The notes: a model not told the origin generated them from the letters alone. Positions 13,601 to 27,689 are shown, counted from the stretch's first letter. The stretch: 64,000 nt of DNA from Phalacrocorax aristotelis (GCF_949628215.1 NC_134283.1:26452975-26516974), one strand, 5' to 3'. Translations and numbers: made by a program.

Positions 13601-16600
13601 TCCCCCTCTATAAGAACACATATATTCTTTCAGGAAGCAGCATTTAGCCCAGGATTCAGCTAAGGGCCATGAAAAGATACTGAAGTGAAAAACAAAAGAC
13701 CTGAGCGAGTAAGAGTGGTGCTTTCCCTAGCATACCACTCCAACTCTTGCAACACAGTGGTTTAAGGACACCTGAAGCCAGGAGTTGCATTTTCCCCACT
13801 ATATTTAATAGCTTTTGAGAAATATATACTTCATGAACTTGCTATGGCCTTTTCTAGCACATCTCAGAACCCCCAATATCCTCTAGCAAGGAATTTTACA
13901 GTGGTATTGTACTTTGTGAAATTATATCTCCTTGTTATATGTCTGATGCTTGTTTTTACTGAGTGTCCTTTAGCTTTAATTGTAAGAAACAGTGATAATC
14001 ATTCTGTTCTCTATACGATTCATATTTTTTCAGAACTTTAGCATTTGTTTTTCATTTCTCTTACCTTGAAAGAAAAAATCCTGATATAAGAAATCTTTTT
14101 ATAAGCTGTTAAATAGCTCCAGGTATACTTTATCAAATTTTTTATGTTCTTTTTCCAGTTCTATTAGATCTTTTTTAAATGAGGGGAAAAGCAGAGGGGG
14201 CAACGAGAATTGTATGAAGGATTCAGGATGTTTACTATGGGGTTTTCAGTGCATAAAGAATCTTTTCTATTTCTAAGTACTTAGCTGGTAATTCCTAACA
14301 TTCTTGTATTTTCAGTAGTGGTCTAGCATGCTATACGCTGCATCATGAGGATCTTTGTTCTGATTGGTAAGCAGGAATTTACAGCCCATCTTGATGCTCA
14401 CTGAAGGATTTCTCCAAGTTTATCACCCAGCTATTGTTGATTAAAGCTTATTGCTTAGTTTCTCAAAGTCTCTCTGAAACTTTTTGCAGAGTTTTTTCAT
14501 TTCAACTGTGCTGAATAATTTAGGTAGAGTAAAACATATAAGTTCACTGTTCACTCTGTGTCCAAATGATTCAGGGATCCAGTAAAACAGCGAGACTTTG
14601 CAGGGTTTCAGAAGTTTCCTTTCCCTCAAAAATTGACCATTCCTACTTATTTTTATTACTTTTAACTAGCTATGAAGGCCCCTTTTCCTCAAGTAGATTT
14701 TCCTTCTGCTAACACTATCCGGCACGTGTAGCAGTAACACATCTACAGCAGCTGGAGACAGAAAATTGATAAAATTCCTTCTCAGAAAGATTATATGAAC
14801 TGTCTTACAGTCTTAAGAAGCAAACACTGGTGGAATGTTGTCAAAAGGAACAAGTAATTTTAGAGTAATGGCCAGGGGAAAGGAATGCACTGCAAACCTT
14901 GTGCAAATAGAAAGATTGTAATCAACAATAAATTATGATGACTTGTTTCATAAAGCCCAACACACATACTATAGGTCTGCTTTTGTCTTACTGTTACAAG
15001 GAGTGTAGAGATAATGGAAGTAAAGCAGTTTGCTCTGCAATGCAAGAAAGCAGTCTTGTGTGACGTTAGTAAAATTAATTTTTTTGTCACAGGTCTCTGT
15101 GTAAAATAAGATGTCCAGAGCCTCCCTGATTTACAAGACAGAAAAAGTAAGGATATGAGACACTCAGACACAAGCCAAAGAAATCTATGGTTATATACCA
15201 TATCTAGACAGCAGTCCGTCCCCACCATACCTGCAAGTACTCTGCATCTGTAGCATGCAGTATAATGGCATCCACAAGAACTCAAAATGTGACTACGAAA
15301 ATAATCTGTGTGCTAAACTAATTTAATATACACTAATAGAGTAAGAAATGAGAAAGGGTTCATTTCAGACTAGTAATTGTCAGGCGCTTGCTCACCACCT
15401 TACCACAACAGCGGTAGTTATGCATATGGAATGATATATGCAAAGAAAAGCAGTGTGGAGAATAACAAGAAAGAAATCTTCAATAGGTACAGTTGTTAAA
15501 TCTTACAACTATACTAAGGTTAGCTGCAAAAAAATGTCAGTGGGCAAGGTAGATATTTCTTGATTACTAATGAACAGTGCGATTCTTTATAGTGCTTTTG
15601 CTTCAAAGTTTGTTTTTAATTAGTCTCCAAAGGAGGTTTTCATTGAATAGGAAAGTCTCAAATGACAGCAGAAAATAGAAGACTCAGTATAAGTGAAGCG
15701 AACTAGAACCAGAGGAAGACAAGCTGAGTGTCTACTGGACAGGTTTGCCAATATCCCAGCAATTCAATGTCACTTAAAGCAGAGGCATGCAGCAAGTGTC
15801 TCATTATATTAAGGCTCCTGCCGCCTCTGAATAAGTTGCTGACACTGAGTTTGTGTGTGAAGCAACAAAGTTTTAGCAATTGCTGAAGGGTGTTTTTTTT
15901 TTTGTTTTTGTTTAAGAACACAGATTAGAATTCACATCACAATGGGTAAAGTTAACAAAATACCACAATCCATTAAGGAAAGAATGGGACCCAGCAGCAG
16001 CCATTCCTTGGGTTTTTGGTATTTTGAGGAAAAAAATGGGTGAAAGGTAACTGTAAAGGGAAACACTTTTCCTGCTGTTTAACTTGGATTAACTAGAGTG
16101 GTTCTGTCCCTTGCAGATAAAATTCGTGGCTCACTAAAACAAATACAGAGTCAACTAAGAGCTTTTACCAAGAGGAAAAAGCAAAAGCAATGCCTTTCAT
16201 TTAGAGGTCCTTCTACAGCTTTGCTCTTTCTGTGGTAATATGTTCCTTGTGTTGGAGAAGAATTTCTAGTAATTGACACAATCATAATTTTTAAGAACAA
16301 GTGAGATATATAATTAAGACTTATTGTATATATATGTAGTTTGGGGATACCCTCTAACCATGCCTTGGTTAGGTGGAATTTAGCAAATTAAAATAATAAA
16401 TGGATTAGCAAAGTAAGCTTTAAAGGTGTTGAAAAGCATATCCTAAAATTTGCTTTTATCAGAAGGAATGTTTTAGATTGACTCTCAATTCTAGAACAGA
16501 AATCGGTTGTCATGCTGACTAATAACAACAACAACTGGTAAAATAAACCTTGTTTAAACATTAGGCTATTTTTTCGAATTCTAAATGAACTAAGGAACTT

Positions 16601-19600
16601 GTGTATAAAACAGGTTAGAGACTAGGAAAAATAAGTTATGTTAAAAACTTAAATAAGCTAGAGTAAAGACAGAATAGAAGATAATTGCATATGGTTATGG
16701 ATTTTTCAGAGCCTTTTGCCCTGCTAATAAGAACAGCTGAGCTGTCAAGTTTACCTCCACAGAGAAAAGGAATGAATGACTCTGAATCAAACAACTAGCT
16801 ATCACAGAAATATTGTTTGACACGGTCTGCAGGGCTCTTTGTAGCAATCAGTGAAGCTTATCTCTTCAGTCTTCATTTTCAGAAGACTCAACCCTTCTCT
16901 GAAAAACTAAAGGTTTTAATGCCACTAATGATAGCATAGCTCTCATTTTGCTTTACAACAAGCATAATTTACTTGTCTTAAGAAGTTCTGCTTTTCCTTC
17001 TGCAATACCATAAGAAAGATTTTGTGCAGTTAAAAGATTTTGGAAAATACCTAAAGAAACAATACACAGTATGCAAATGCAGCATGCCAGGAATCAGTAT
17101 CTGGACCCCAAAGACACAATGATAAATACTGTCCTGAGTCAAACAGCTGTCACTAATAACACTCAATGAAAAGTTTAACAACCTTTATATGTATGCTTAG
17201 ACATCTTGCTATACACCAATATAAGCCAGTTCAATTTATGAACTCAGTATTTGAGAAAAATTTGGTTTCAGTCATTAACTACTGGAAAAGCGAGCACCAG
17301 CTCTTTTAACCTTTTTGTTCCTTAGACAGGATCCATTTGCATGACTTACAATTTGTACAATATTTTAGAAAGAACAATACTTTCTAAGACACAGCACATT
17401 TCCAGAAGACGACAACCAGAGTATAAGAACAAGGTGACATGGGGATTTGAGAGGAGAGATCAACTGGTTTTGACATCCATTTTTTTGTTTCCAACAACAA
17501 AGAATGAGGGGAGATCCAGCAACAGCGATGGTTGCAGACAGATATCCATTACAAGCAACTTGTGTAAGTCTTTTCTTCACCCATTTCCTTTTACTTTCCA
17601 GAAGCACAAAGGTCATTGTGGCCTATTCCACTAAGTGATCCTGGACAGTTTGCTGTATTTACTCGACACCTGACATAATGTATCAGCTGGGCTTGGTTTT
17701 TGACACAAAGGGAACTTTTGTGCCCATCACAACAGAAAAAGTTGATGTCAACTTCTTGTTTCAGTCAAGAAACTACTTACCACCTAGAAACACTCTTAGC
17801 ATTTGGGGACTGCAAAGCACACTTTAGCAGACAAAGATTTGTGACATATGTAATTTTTCATAACAAGCATAAATCTTAACACATGGAAATCCATATTTGG
17901 TTTGCCAGTGTTCAAACCTGTAAGCTTAGAATGCTAGCATTCTTATAAACACTTACATAGTTACCGAAATAACTCAGTTGATCTAGTGGATTCTCAGTCT
18001 TTTCAGATTAACTTATTATGAATAGATAGGCTAGTTCAAAACCAGATGTACCTTTACCAGCTAAAGCATTAAAAGTCTCTTTTTTTGTAAGTAGCTCCTA
18101 TTCTGGCTTTAAAAATCCATATTACATTTCTTTTTTCATTCACTGTACAGTTTGTTAGTTCACCTGATATTTTGCTATGGTATGTAGGTCACTTGCATTT
18201 ACTTTGAAGTATTTCATAAACACAGTAGCTAGCTGAAGCTTTTATAAATGTTCTCATTTGTCTTTGTGGTATTACAGTCCATTTGAGGGGTTTTAAAATC
18301 AATACGCTCATAACATTTAAATTAAAAAAAAATGAAGTTTGATTTAGACTGGTAAAATATTCGTATTGGGTTATACCTTATAAAACTCCAGAAGCTAAAG
18401 ACAGTGTGGTTGCCAAGATAGGATAACAGCTGTACCCACGTATGGAATATTGAGACTAAAAGATAGAAATGATACTATTTGGGTTTACTTTATCAGACCT
18501 GCTGTTATATTTGCCTTACTGGGGAAAAACCCTAGACTCTACACAGTCTAGTTCAAAAGTAAACATGTATTTCACAACTAAAATGCCATTATTCTATTGA
18601 GTCTATAACTACCAATCCAAAAAAACACGTTGATTATTTTGATGCTGGAAATAATAATGCTCTCTTCAATTATCTCACATGAAACAGTGCAACTTTCAGC
18701 AAAATTGGAATATTTTCCTCCTGTATACCCTTAGACAGTCTAAAGGACCATAGAAGTTTTTGTAAAAAGGTCATAAATTTTAATACATTTTTCATTTCTA
18801 AACAGAACTATTCATTTCTAAATGGTAGCAGTATTCAGAATGCAAAAGCCATTAGATGCTTTCCCCGCATATTTCTTATTAACAGTAACAGCTGAATCTT
18901 AAAAATAATGAATCCATAGATCTTGGCTGTAGTAAGAACAGACTCCAGTGTAAAGGGTCTCTATTGATAAACAGGCCTCGTTTTCCTCCTTAATCATCAG
19001 AGTACAGGTGGAAAAAACTCTACTGCTAGACTACAGAGAATTTGGACCATTAGCCTTGATAATGTATGCTTAACCAAAGAAAAACCAACCAACCAAACCA
19101 ACCAAAAAAACCTGACCCACATGATTAAAATAGATGAAATAGAAATCACTAGTTCCATTCTGATTTCCTAAATGAAGAGTTAAAACACTTTTATCAGGTG
19201 CACACTGTTAGCAAATTGAGCTTATTTTTCTTTCTGTTTTCAAACTTAGCATTTTGAAACCTCTCCATTTGGCAGTGAACTCCACTTTTCAGAAAACAGT
19301 TTCTAACTTTTTTTCTTACTAATGAATTTACAAAGTAAAAAAATATTTTTGCCTGAAAACAGATGAAACAGCTAGAAAGAAAAAGCTGAAATAGCAATGA
19401 CTAACTAGATAGTCTTCATTTTTTTCCTACTCTGTTATAAAGAAAAAGCCCTTACCTGCTAAATTCCTGTCCTCCTGCAAACTAGCTCTTACTCCAATAA
19501 TCTACAAAGTCCCTGCCACAAAAAAAACCAACTTTGTTGCTCATTCCATTTTGTATAAATTAAATAAATTGCTGGCCCAATTACCGTTTAAGCATAATTA

Positions 19601-20020
19601 GTTCTTATTTATTATCTATCACATGTTCAGCTTTGCCACTTACCAAATCCAGGACCTTCTACTTTACTAAATTGCCATGTTCTAATTAGCCCTGACTCTC
19701 ACAGAGAGAGGAATCAGCCTGTATGCTAGAACAGGATTTAAGACAGGACTTAAGCAAAATATGGGCACTAAGTAGACCACTGGAATCCGAAATGGCCCAC
19801 ACAGCCACTCCCCAACACTGGAGCTGTTACTGTTCCCTTTATGGGTTTCTTATGAGGCCACTACTGCACCTTGAGCAGAGTACCGCTGCTGCTTTTTGCA
19901 GCTGTGGGACATCCAGCTTGCACGCCAGAGACTTAAGCATAAAAGGAGAGACTCATGTTTGGCAGTTCTCGTCTACCTTGGGTGCTTGCAGCTGCACTCA
20001 GTAGACTGGCCTAACCTAAA
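10641..20020. other. Gene-free AT-rich stretch
   Basis: More than 9 kb of AT-rich sequence without a supportable gene. The longest open frame (14860-15285, minus, 141 codons) is Cys- and Ser-rich with no recognisable domain and no coding signature, so I treat it as chance. A small 'gtgcctagta' duplication occurs near 12950. A CCAA-type simple repeat at 19081-19112 is listed separately. Confidence 0.55.
19081..19112. repeat. (CCAA)n-like simple repeat
   Basis: Short run of imperfect aacc/ccaa units followed by an A-run. A microsatellite-scale feature with no visible transposon attached. Confidence 0.7.
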
Positions 20021-20021
20021 T

Positions 20022-20320
20022 CATAGAATCATATCAGTTGGAAAAGACCTCTATGATCATCAAGTTCAACCCAACACTACCAGGCCTCCTAAACCATGCC
20101 CTGAAGTGCCACATCTACATGTTTTTTGAAAGCCTCCAGGGATGGTGACTCCACCACCTCTCTGGGTAGCCTGTTCCAATGCCTGACCACTCTTTCAGTG
20201 AAGAAATTTTTCCTAATATCAAAACTAAACCTCCCCTCATGCAGCTTGAGGCCATTTCCTATCTTCCTATCACTTGTTACTTGGGAGAAGAGACCAACAC
20301 CATGCTGAATAATGGCCCAA
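20022..20320 (-). repeat. CR1 LINE 3' fragment, 5'-truncated
   Basis: The plus strand starts with 'atagaatcatatcagttgg', then 'aaaagacctctatgatcatc' and 'aagttcaacccaacactacc', the reverse complement of the canonical avian CR1 3' terminus. It continues through 'ccagggatggtgactccacc', 'ctgttccaatgcctgaccac' and 'cctcccctcatgcagcttg'. About 300 bp is preserved at high identity to the expected pattern, so it is younger than the copies at 1.6 kb and 27 kb. It is a dead 5'-truncated copy with no coding part. Confidence 0.9.
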
Positions 20321-21004
20321 ATTTAATTAAAACTTTTCCCATGATTTAGTAACTTCATTGAGGTTGAATATAACCTTCAAGCCAGGGCTGTGGGCTTAAC
20401 TTTTCCTGCCATGCCTCTGATTTACCATAGCGACAGAGAAAGAACATGGCAGAAAAGGTGGGGAATTAACAGTCTCTGAAATGTCATGTTTCCATTTGAT
20501 AAGAAAAAGCAACTAACAGCTGAAGATGACTTTAATTGCAATATCATGTAGTAAGCAAGATGATAATCTTGCATATTCACAATTTAAGACTGTAGTGCTG
20601 GTTTCACACAGAGATCCACAGCAAAGTTCATTTAATATGAATGACTGAACATCTTAGGGTCAGGAAGACAAATAAGGAAAGACACTTTTAAAAAGTATCC
20701 AGCTTGAATTAATTAATGAGAAATAAGGTTTTTCTTCACTCTTTAGACACAATAAGATTCCTACAATGCTCATAAAAGGAGTCTACAACATGAAACCTAA
20801 TATAAAGGTACACACTGGATTTCAAAACCACACTTGTGTTTTACTTTGTAATTGTCACATAGTTATGAAAATTAGATGGCTTAATAAATAGCATAGGATA
20901 ACAATGGGTTGCCTGAGGCTTTGGTTCCACTCTCCTTCTGATACAGGCACCAGTGTCATATAACCATTTTTTACCTTTATAACACAATTCCTGTCAATGC
21001 ACAT
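20321..21004. other. Non-coding spacer between CR1 and LTR
   Basis: AT-rich sequence with no gene, RNA or repeat that I can recognise. Confidence 0.55.
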
Positions 21005-21866
21005 TGTGTGTCACGCCCAGGTGTTGGTAGTGAGGCTGCAGGCCCTGTGCAGTCCCAGCAGGCTCCAGCAGAGCCTGACGCAGGGCACAGCCCAGCCTGC
21101 CGGCCCAGCTGGCGGCACCCCTGCCGGCACCGGCTCAGCGAAGGGCAGAGCACGGCCTGGCAGCACGGGGTGAGGGAAAAAGTGTGGGGAGCAGCCCCCG
21201 GAGTGCCCTGCTGAGGGAAGGAGGAGGGGGAGGAGGTGCTCCGTGGCCCCCGGAGAGCCCCCATGCAGGGCAGGTACATCCTGAGGGACCATGGCCCCTG
21301 CAGAGCCCCCATGCAGGGCAGGTACGTTCTGAGGGACCATGGCCCCACGCAGAGCCCCCACGCAGAGTGGGTACGTCCTGAGGGACCATGGCCCCTGCAG
21401 AGCACCCACGCAGAGCAGGTACGTCCTGAGGGACCGCAGCCCCTGCACGGCCCCTGCGCAGTGGCAGGGAGAAGCATGAGTGGGGGAGCAGCAGAGAGGA
21501 GATGTTCGGGACCACCCACAGCCCCCTGTTCCCCATCCCCCTGTCTATGGGGGCCTGGGGGCAGGCAGTGGAGGAGCTGGGAATGAAGGAGTGAAGTTGA
21601 GCCTGGGAAAATGGGTGGGAGGCCATGTTTTACTGTTTGTCCTTATTTCTCACCATCTATACCTCTTTTAATTGGCAACAAATTAAATGAATTTTCCCCA
21701 AATTGCATCTGTTTTGCCCGTGATAGTACTTGGTACGTGACCGCCCTGTCTTTGGCTTGACCCACAAACTTTTTCACCTCACTTAATCCCCCTGCCCTGT
21801 TGAAGAGGGGGATTAAGAAAGCAGCTGGGTGGGGGTCTGGCAGCTGGCTGAGGTCAGCCACAACCT
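21005..21866 (+). mobile_element. Probable solo LTR of an avian ERV
   Basis: From about 21470 onward the sequence follows the layout of a common bird LTR family: a GC-rich part with 'ccccctgttccccatccccc', then 'gaatgaaggagtgaagttga', an AT-rich turn holding an ATTAAA polyadenylation-type signal (21682-21687), 'attttccccaaattgcatct', 'gttttgcccgtgatagtac', a 'ggggg' tract and a terminus near 'ggtcagccacaac'. The upstream GC-rich half contains a 48-bp tandem array. No internal retroviral region or primer-binding site follows, so it is called a solo LTR. Both ends are approximate; a second 'cttaacccaccacaca' motif near 21945 could be the true 3' end. The family assignment is from pattern memory. 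Confidence 0.55.
21236..21470 (+). repeat. 48-bp GC-rich minisatellite, about 4.7 copies
   Basis: The phrase 'gagggacc' recurs at 21283, 21331, 21380 and 21428, spacing 48, 49 and 48 bp. Each unit carries 'gcccctgcagagcccccatg' and 'gcaggtac' variants, and a partial unit precedes the first. Units are contiguous, so this is a direct tandem array rather than a CRISPR. It lies in the upstream half of the probable LTR. Several open frames on both strands run through it only because the unit length of 48 is divisible by three. Confidence 0.9.
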
Positions 21867-24800
21867 GAAATTACTAAGACTTTTATGCTCTGCACCTGAA
21901 CCAGCTGGCTATTCTCAGGGTGGTAGGGCCATAGGCCAAGCTTAACCCACCACACAGGAAAAACACAAGCTGTGCTGAACCCATTCTTTTACCTGTAGGG
22001 GAAAATATTTTCCTTTATAGATGAGGGTCCATTTGAGTGAGTTCTGGTCATTTATAAAGTGCTTTTCTGGAAATGAGCAATGTTGTATAACTATCTAGAC
22101 CTGAACACTGAGAATAAAAGGACAAACAAGGAAATTCAGTATTTGCATGTCTCTATTAAAAAGAACAACGTATTTATCAAAGACTTATCATATATATGGT
22201 ATCACATACAAAACCCCATTCAGACACCAGTGTACATTGTGGTGTTAATCTAAGCTGGTACGTATATGCAACATAGATTTTACACAAATTTGAGCAGATT
22301 TGTCAAAATTTTAACATTGTTTTTTGGCAGCCAACTTGTAGGAGTAATATTATACACAAAAAAAAAGGGTCATTTCTAGCACGGTGATCATACTAACATA
22401 GTACATTGCAGGTAAGGTAGGCTTGCTTCTCCTGTGCTTGGCCTAAACACAAAACTAAATAAAAATAGAAGTTTCAGTTAGATGTACACAAATAAAAATG
22501 CTTCATGTGCTCTTCTCCCATATAGTGGTGCTCTGCTTTGCAAAGCTGTATGGTTCCATTCAGCATTCAGGCATAGACTACATTCTGCGAAGTTGCTCAT
22601 GTTAAGTTTTTTGTACATGCACAGACACCTGCTGCTTACGGCGTTGGTGAGGCTGCAAAGGTTTTCCTGTGGGAAAAAGTTCAGAGGGCAGGGCCAAGAA
22701 AATCATCGCATTTCCTATGTAAGCTCTGATATCTTCACAATTTTTTCTGATCAAACATATCTTCTTATCTCAGTCCCATCATCTTCTCAGACTTTTGGCA
22801 CTGAAAAATCTTTTTGAGTGGTGAAGAGTACTCCAACCGAGAGACCACTTATACATATGCTGCATCTGTAAAATGCAAAAAATAAAATAATCATTTGCCT
22901 GTTTTTTTCCTTGATGTTGGTATTTTTCGGGTAAAATGTTCTGAGAGTTGTTAATTATCTTTGTGTTTAGTTTACATTGCATCTTTCTTAAAATTTGTAC
23001 CTCAGCTCTCACTGGGGTGGATTAAAGGCAAAGACACTTCCTCAGCAGTCAACTGTAGCCATGACAGTAAATACAGAAAACTTGTGGGGTTTTTTCCTTT
23101 TCCTTGGAAATAGCAGCATTTAAATGTGGTTACTCAATAACCATTGTGTTGTATATGTGGTTACATTAAGGGTAATGATCTAGAAAAGCAGTGTTCATAA
23201 CTGGGTTTTCCCAACAAGAAGCTTCTGCTACAAAATAGGCAATTAATCTTCAAATAGACCATGTAAAAAACAGGTGTTCAATGACATACAGATTGGTGGC
23301 ATCGGCATTACAACATCTTGTTTCATAGCATGTTGTTACCAGTACAGAGAAAAGATAATGCATTTGCAGTTTTCCATCCAAAGCAGACCAACATCTTTAT
23401 AAATAACTTTTGCTTCTCAAGACAACTCTTCATGTGTCGTGAAGATTCTAACATTAGAAACTGTTAATCTGAATGGAAAATGCAGCCTAAAATTAGTCAC
23501 AAACCATCTGCAACTGTGAGCTGTCATACAGAACTTTTAAATCTTTGTTCCTATTTTTTTTGTGTGTGAAATAGAATAAAATAAAGGAACAACATCTTTA
23601 TATATGACATCTGTGTTAAATAGTTAACTTGGTGCTTTAAGCTATGTTCTGCTGTTTAAAGACTATTATCTCTGGGTAGTTCTGTTCTCCACTTAATCAC
23701 TTATTTTCACATATTTGGATGAAAAGCAAACACAGCCTACAAATATGAAAAAAAAATATGTTTCAGCCTGAAGGATTGGATTATCACAGTGGTAAATGCA
23801 TAACTACTGCTTTCAGACAGAGACAGTTGGTATGTAAATCAAAATAATTTCATTAGACGTAAGTTTTGAGTGGTCTTAGTCTAATGGCTTAACAATTTGA
23901 TGTATCAAATTATAAGGAAAGTGCAAAATATGTCAGTCAATTTCTACATCATTTAGCCTTACTCAGAATATTCCTCAGTCCAGTTTGGCTAATTCATGGA
24001 TACAGAGAGAAATCCTACTACAATAATCCAGTTGCCTGAGAAGGGAGTAAGACCATCAAGCCCTGAACGTGGACCTAAATACAAACTACTGCTCAGGGGT
24101 GTATCATGAAGGAAGCCTCTTTGTGTTTAGGCATTTTCAGGAATCTCCCTGTGTTGATGGGAGAGCCTTGAATTGATGGTTCATTGTATTCCATTGGCAA
24201 GACAGCCTCTCAGATGGTAAAAGACTGGCATTGCACTGTCCAAGTTAGTAAAGCTTTGCCAGTACACAGCAACAAAGAGAAGATTTGCTACCTTCTAGTA
24301 AGAAAATTACCTTCATTTGCTTTTACTATTACTTTCAGTTACGCTAAAAGATTTGCTGCTTTGGTTTCTTTTAGGGACAAAGTGCAGAAGTTGGCTCTTT
24401 AGAACAGTAAACTTGCCCACTGAAATTATTTAATGTTTTATGTTCTTTTTTGTAACCTAAGTGCATTTTCCTCTGTCAAAAGGGGTCAGCAGAGGCCAAC
24501 ACAGCAGGTGCAGGGTCTGATGGCCTTTTGCAAATTTCAGAATGTTATTAAAATTTATTTTTAAAAGGTTAAGATTTTTCTTCTGCTTTCCCTGTCTAAA
24601 TAATGGAATAAGCTGAAATGCCACTCTCCGCTAGAGATGTTGCCAAGCTCATAGCGTTAGAGAACAAACTGCCCAAGCTTTGACATCTAATCAACATCAC
24701 TAATAAATACAAAGAAGAAAGAACTGATTTTAAGCATTGAACTTTCCTCTGGGTGTATGTGCAGATTACACTGTGTCAGGTAAGGAATATCAATCCTGGA

Positions 24801-27040
24801 AGCTATCCTTGTGATAAAAAGGACTAGCTGTAGTTCTTGATATGTTTGACACTGGGTGGAGGCTTTTAAAAATGCATATTCATCAGCAGTCCCACTTTCT
24901 AAAATCACTTCATGAACTGGTCACTATTTAACACAAAAGCAGCTTGATAGAAGTTATATTCATGCCTATCCGTTAAATGATGGATGTTGAAACAGACTTG
25001 CACAGTACAGTAACTGTGTTCACACAAACTCACTATCAGCTCAAGACTTCAGTATGAGTGATTTCCAGTGCTGTCTGTTCCAGGCCAAGGAGTTTAAGGA
25101 CAGAAGCAAATGTCACTTCAATTTCAGCTGACTAATGTTGTTTTGCAAAGTATTTGTCACCTGTACAGATACCCACTTGCTTGACTTGTAGGCAAACTTT
25201 TTTTGCAATGCATTTGTAATGGAGTGAGGCAAATAAAGCCTTTACCAGTGTGTGCTGTTAGGGATTAATAAGCCTGCTATTTCGTAAGCATTCCTCTGAA
25301 TTTCAATATAAAAATTCAGAACTAGGCTGATGGTCCAAACTAAGCTTCAAAACACCAGGGTATGTATATTAGGTAAATTTTCCCAGGCAAAATTTACATT
25401 TTTCATTCTAATGAGATATCAACAAGCTTTGCTTCCAAGAATGTTAACTATGTTTTTTCACAATAACTTTACACTGCTTAGAAATGAATAAAAATTCTGC
25501 CCTTAATATTTATGGGTTAACATTCAAAGACTGTAGCACAGAAATTTCTAAAACAACCAAAAGCAAACTCATCCATCCACAGTTTGATTTCCCAAAAACC
25601 TGTGATAAAAAATAGCCTATGTCTCAAAAAGTATTTAATATTACAGAATAAAGTAACAATACCCTCAATATCACAAAAAATCCCACTGTTCCAACGAGCA
25701 CTGACAAGGACAGTTCATTTAGAAAGAACAAACAAACCTACTAAGGCCAAAAAAATCAAGAATGTAACTGAAAGGAATAAAAAGAGAGAGAGGAAATATT
25801 AGTGTATTATAGACATACTAAATTTATATATAACTACACTGACCTACATACAAATCAGTATGGCAAGTACCCACTGTTTTTCTCAGTAATAAATATTGTT
25901 CAGTTAGCATCTTGGATTCTGGATATTAAACCCCCACACTTTAAATTTCCTTATACAGATATTTCCCCAACGTTGCCTCACTTTAAAAACTGGAGAAAAC
26001 TTGTATGCGTCAGAAACACCCCATACATTAGGAAAAATAATTTTTAAAGTCACCCATATCACTATCCCCTCAAGAGGTCAGACATTGCCCAGAGAACATC
26101 CTGGAAAAAATAGTTCCCACCAGAATGATAACCAGGAAGAGCAATCTGCTGTGAGCATCCACAGAGTCCAGGCTAGGGCTGAAAATTTGCCTTTACAAAG
26201 TAAATTCGATGTCTCTGAAGCCTGACCATGCCCCTTTAAGAACCCAGGCCTACTCCAATGACCAAATTTTCAAGTAGCTTAAATGGAAAGAGTATCGGGC
26301 TGTAAATATTCATAGACTTACAATTATTTCAAGTGAAATGACTTTCAAGTCATTGCTGACTTCCATCTAGAAGGTGTGCAGGTAATTTATACAACGTGAT
26401 TATAGTGAGACAGAGTAGCTGGCATCATCCCTCTAGAGGGAAAGCATGGGACGGTGGTCTTGGAGTCCGGAGCTCTAAGCGCTGGAGGGCATTCCAGGCA
26501 GGACTTTCAGAAAAGAAAATCCACTTTTTCACTGCTCACCTAAATTGCTTATACCCATTGCCCCCTGGAATTGGAGACTGAGTTTTTTTCACTGAGTTTC
26601 ATTAGCTCAAGAGCTGTTGATCATCATAGGAGTCAGATTTTCTTGTGCCTGTTACCCACAATAACCTGCATCAATTGCAGAGTCTAGCAACAGAGACTGC
26701 ATGGCTGACCTTGCAAAAACAAAAAAAACCTCAGAGGTTATTTATATTTACATTGCACAAATCCCCTTACTCTTGTTGGGATCTGGAGAAAATCACTACA
26801 TCTGCTATGTTTTTATAATACATCAGGGTGTTTAGGGTTTAATCATTGGAATCTGTCTCAGTACATGCCAAATCCAAGGGAGTATTTTACATCAAAGCCT
26901 GGACTTCAGGCCCAGAAGTTCTAAGACAAGCTTTATGTCACTGCCAACTCCATCTCCTTTATTCCTGTCTAGAGCCAGTAAAACATTCAGCCTACTTCAG
27001 CATGTGGCCCAGAGGGTCTACCTGAAGTGGAGGAGTTGTC
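21867..27040. other. Gene-free AT-rich stretch
   Basis: About 5 kb with no supportable gene or RNA. Small open frames (for example 22482-22817 plus, 111 codons) lack motifs or coding bias. There is no clear transposon apart from the flanking LTR and CR1. Confidence 0.55.
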
Positions 27041-27042
27041 CC

Positions 27043-27360
27043 TGAATCACTCAGGTTTTAAGGGACCCTGGAGGTTTCTAGTCCAATCTCCTGCCTGAGG
27101 CAGGTCCCGTTAGTTCAGGTTCCTCAGGGCCATGTCCAGTCAAGCTATGAATATATCCCAGCATGGAGATTCCACAACTTCTGTCAGCTCCTGTCCCACT
27201 TCACCACCATTATGGTAAAATGTCTTTTCTTATATTTGTTTGTGATTTACAGTTTTCCAACCTGTGCCTGTTCCCCTTGTCCTATCCCTGTATCCCCTTT
27301 AAGAAAAGTCTGGCTCCATCTTTTGTCTGCCCTCCCACTAGGTAGCTGTGTATCTCGATT
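27043..27360 (-). repeat. Diverged CR1 LINE 3' fragment
   Basis: The plus strand gives, in order, 'ccctggaggtttctagtcca', 'atctcctgcctgaggcagg', 'cccagcatggagattccac' and 'cctgttccccttgtcctatc': the reverse complement of a CR1 3' region of an older subfamily. Many substitutions and small gaps indicate age. It lies about 330 bp from the truncated end of the ERV-L-like provirus, but the two do not abut. Confidence 0.8.
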
Positions 27361-27689
27361 TTCAGAAACATCACAAAGGTGGTTTCACAGTAAATCTTTT
27401 GAGGTTTCAGAGTTTTAAAAGAGTCATAATCTCTATAAAATTATAAGGGAAAATCCATTTCTGAAGTTAGTGGGTGATGGCAAAGTTTGAAAAGAACTGT
27501 AAAGAAAAAAAGAATAGCATTGGTCTCCCTTCCCATATCATTTTGGATTTAGAGTGGGTGTCCTTCTGCCACCTGCTTATCATTCTGCCAAGGTCCAATG
27601 TGCTACTTGTTCCAGAAATACACAGAATTCTATCTGGAGTGCCAGGCCCATGCCTATTTCTGGAAAAGGAAAATACAATCTCTCACGGG
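27361..27689. other. Unidentified sequence at the ERV truncation
   Basis: No LTR, env or other retroviral motif can be read here on the minus strand, although it is where the 3' end of the provirus should continue. It reads as ordinary AT-rich host-like sequence. The minus-strand open frame enters it for about 12 codons past the last integrase-like residue, then stops at 27654. Confidence 0.5.

Noticed and set aside
14860-15285. 141-codon minus-strand open frame, Cys and Ser rich
   Set aside because: No domain, no coding bias visible, no splice context, in AT-rich non-coding DNA. Kept as chance.
21236-21470. Possible CRISPR-like repeat array
   Set aside because: Units are contiguous with no unique spacers, and the setting is vertebrate; it is a tandem minisatellite.
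20977-21671. Many overlapping open frames on both strands, up to 180 codons
   Set aside because: All lie in the GC-rich LTR and its 48-bp tandem array; repetitive low-complexity proteins without domains.
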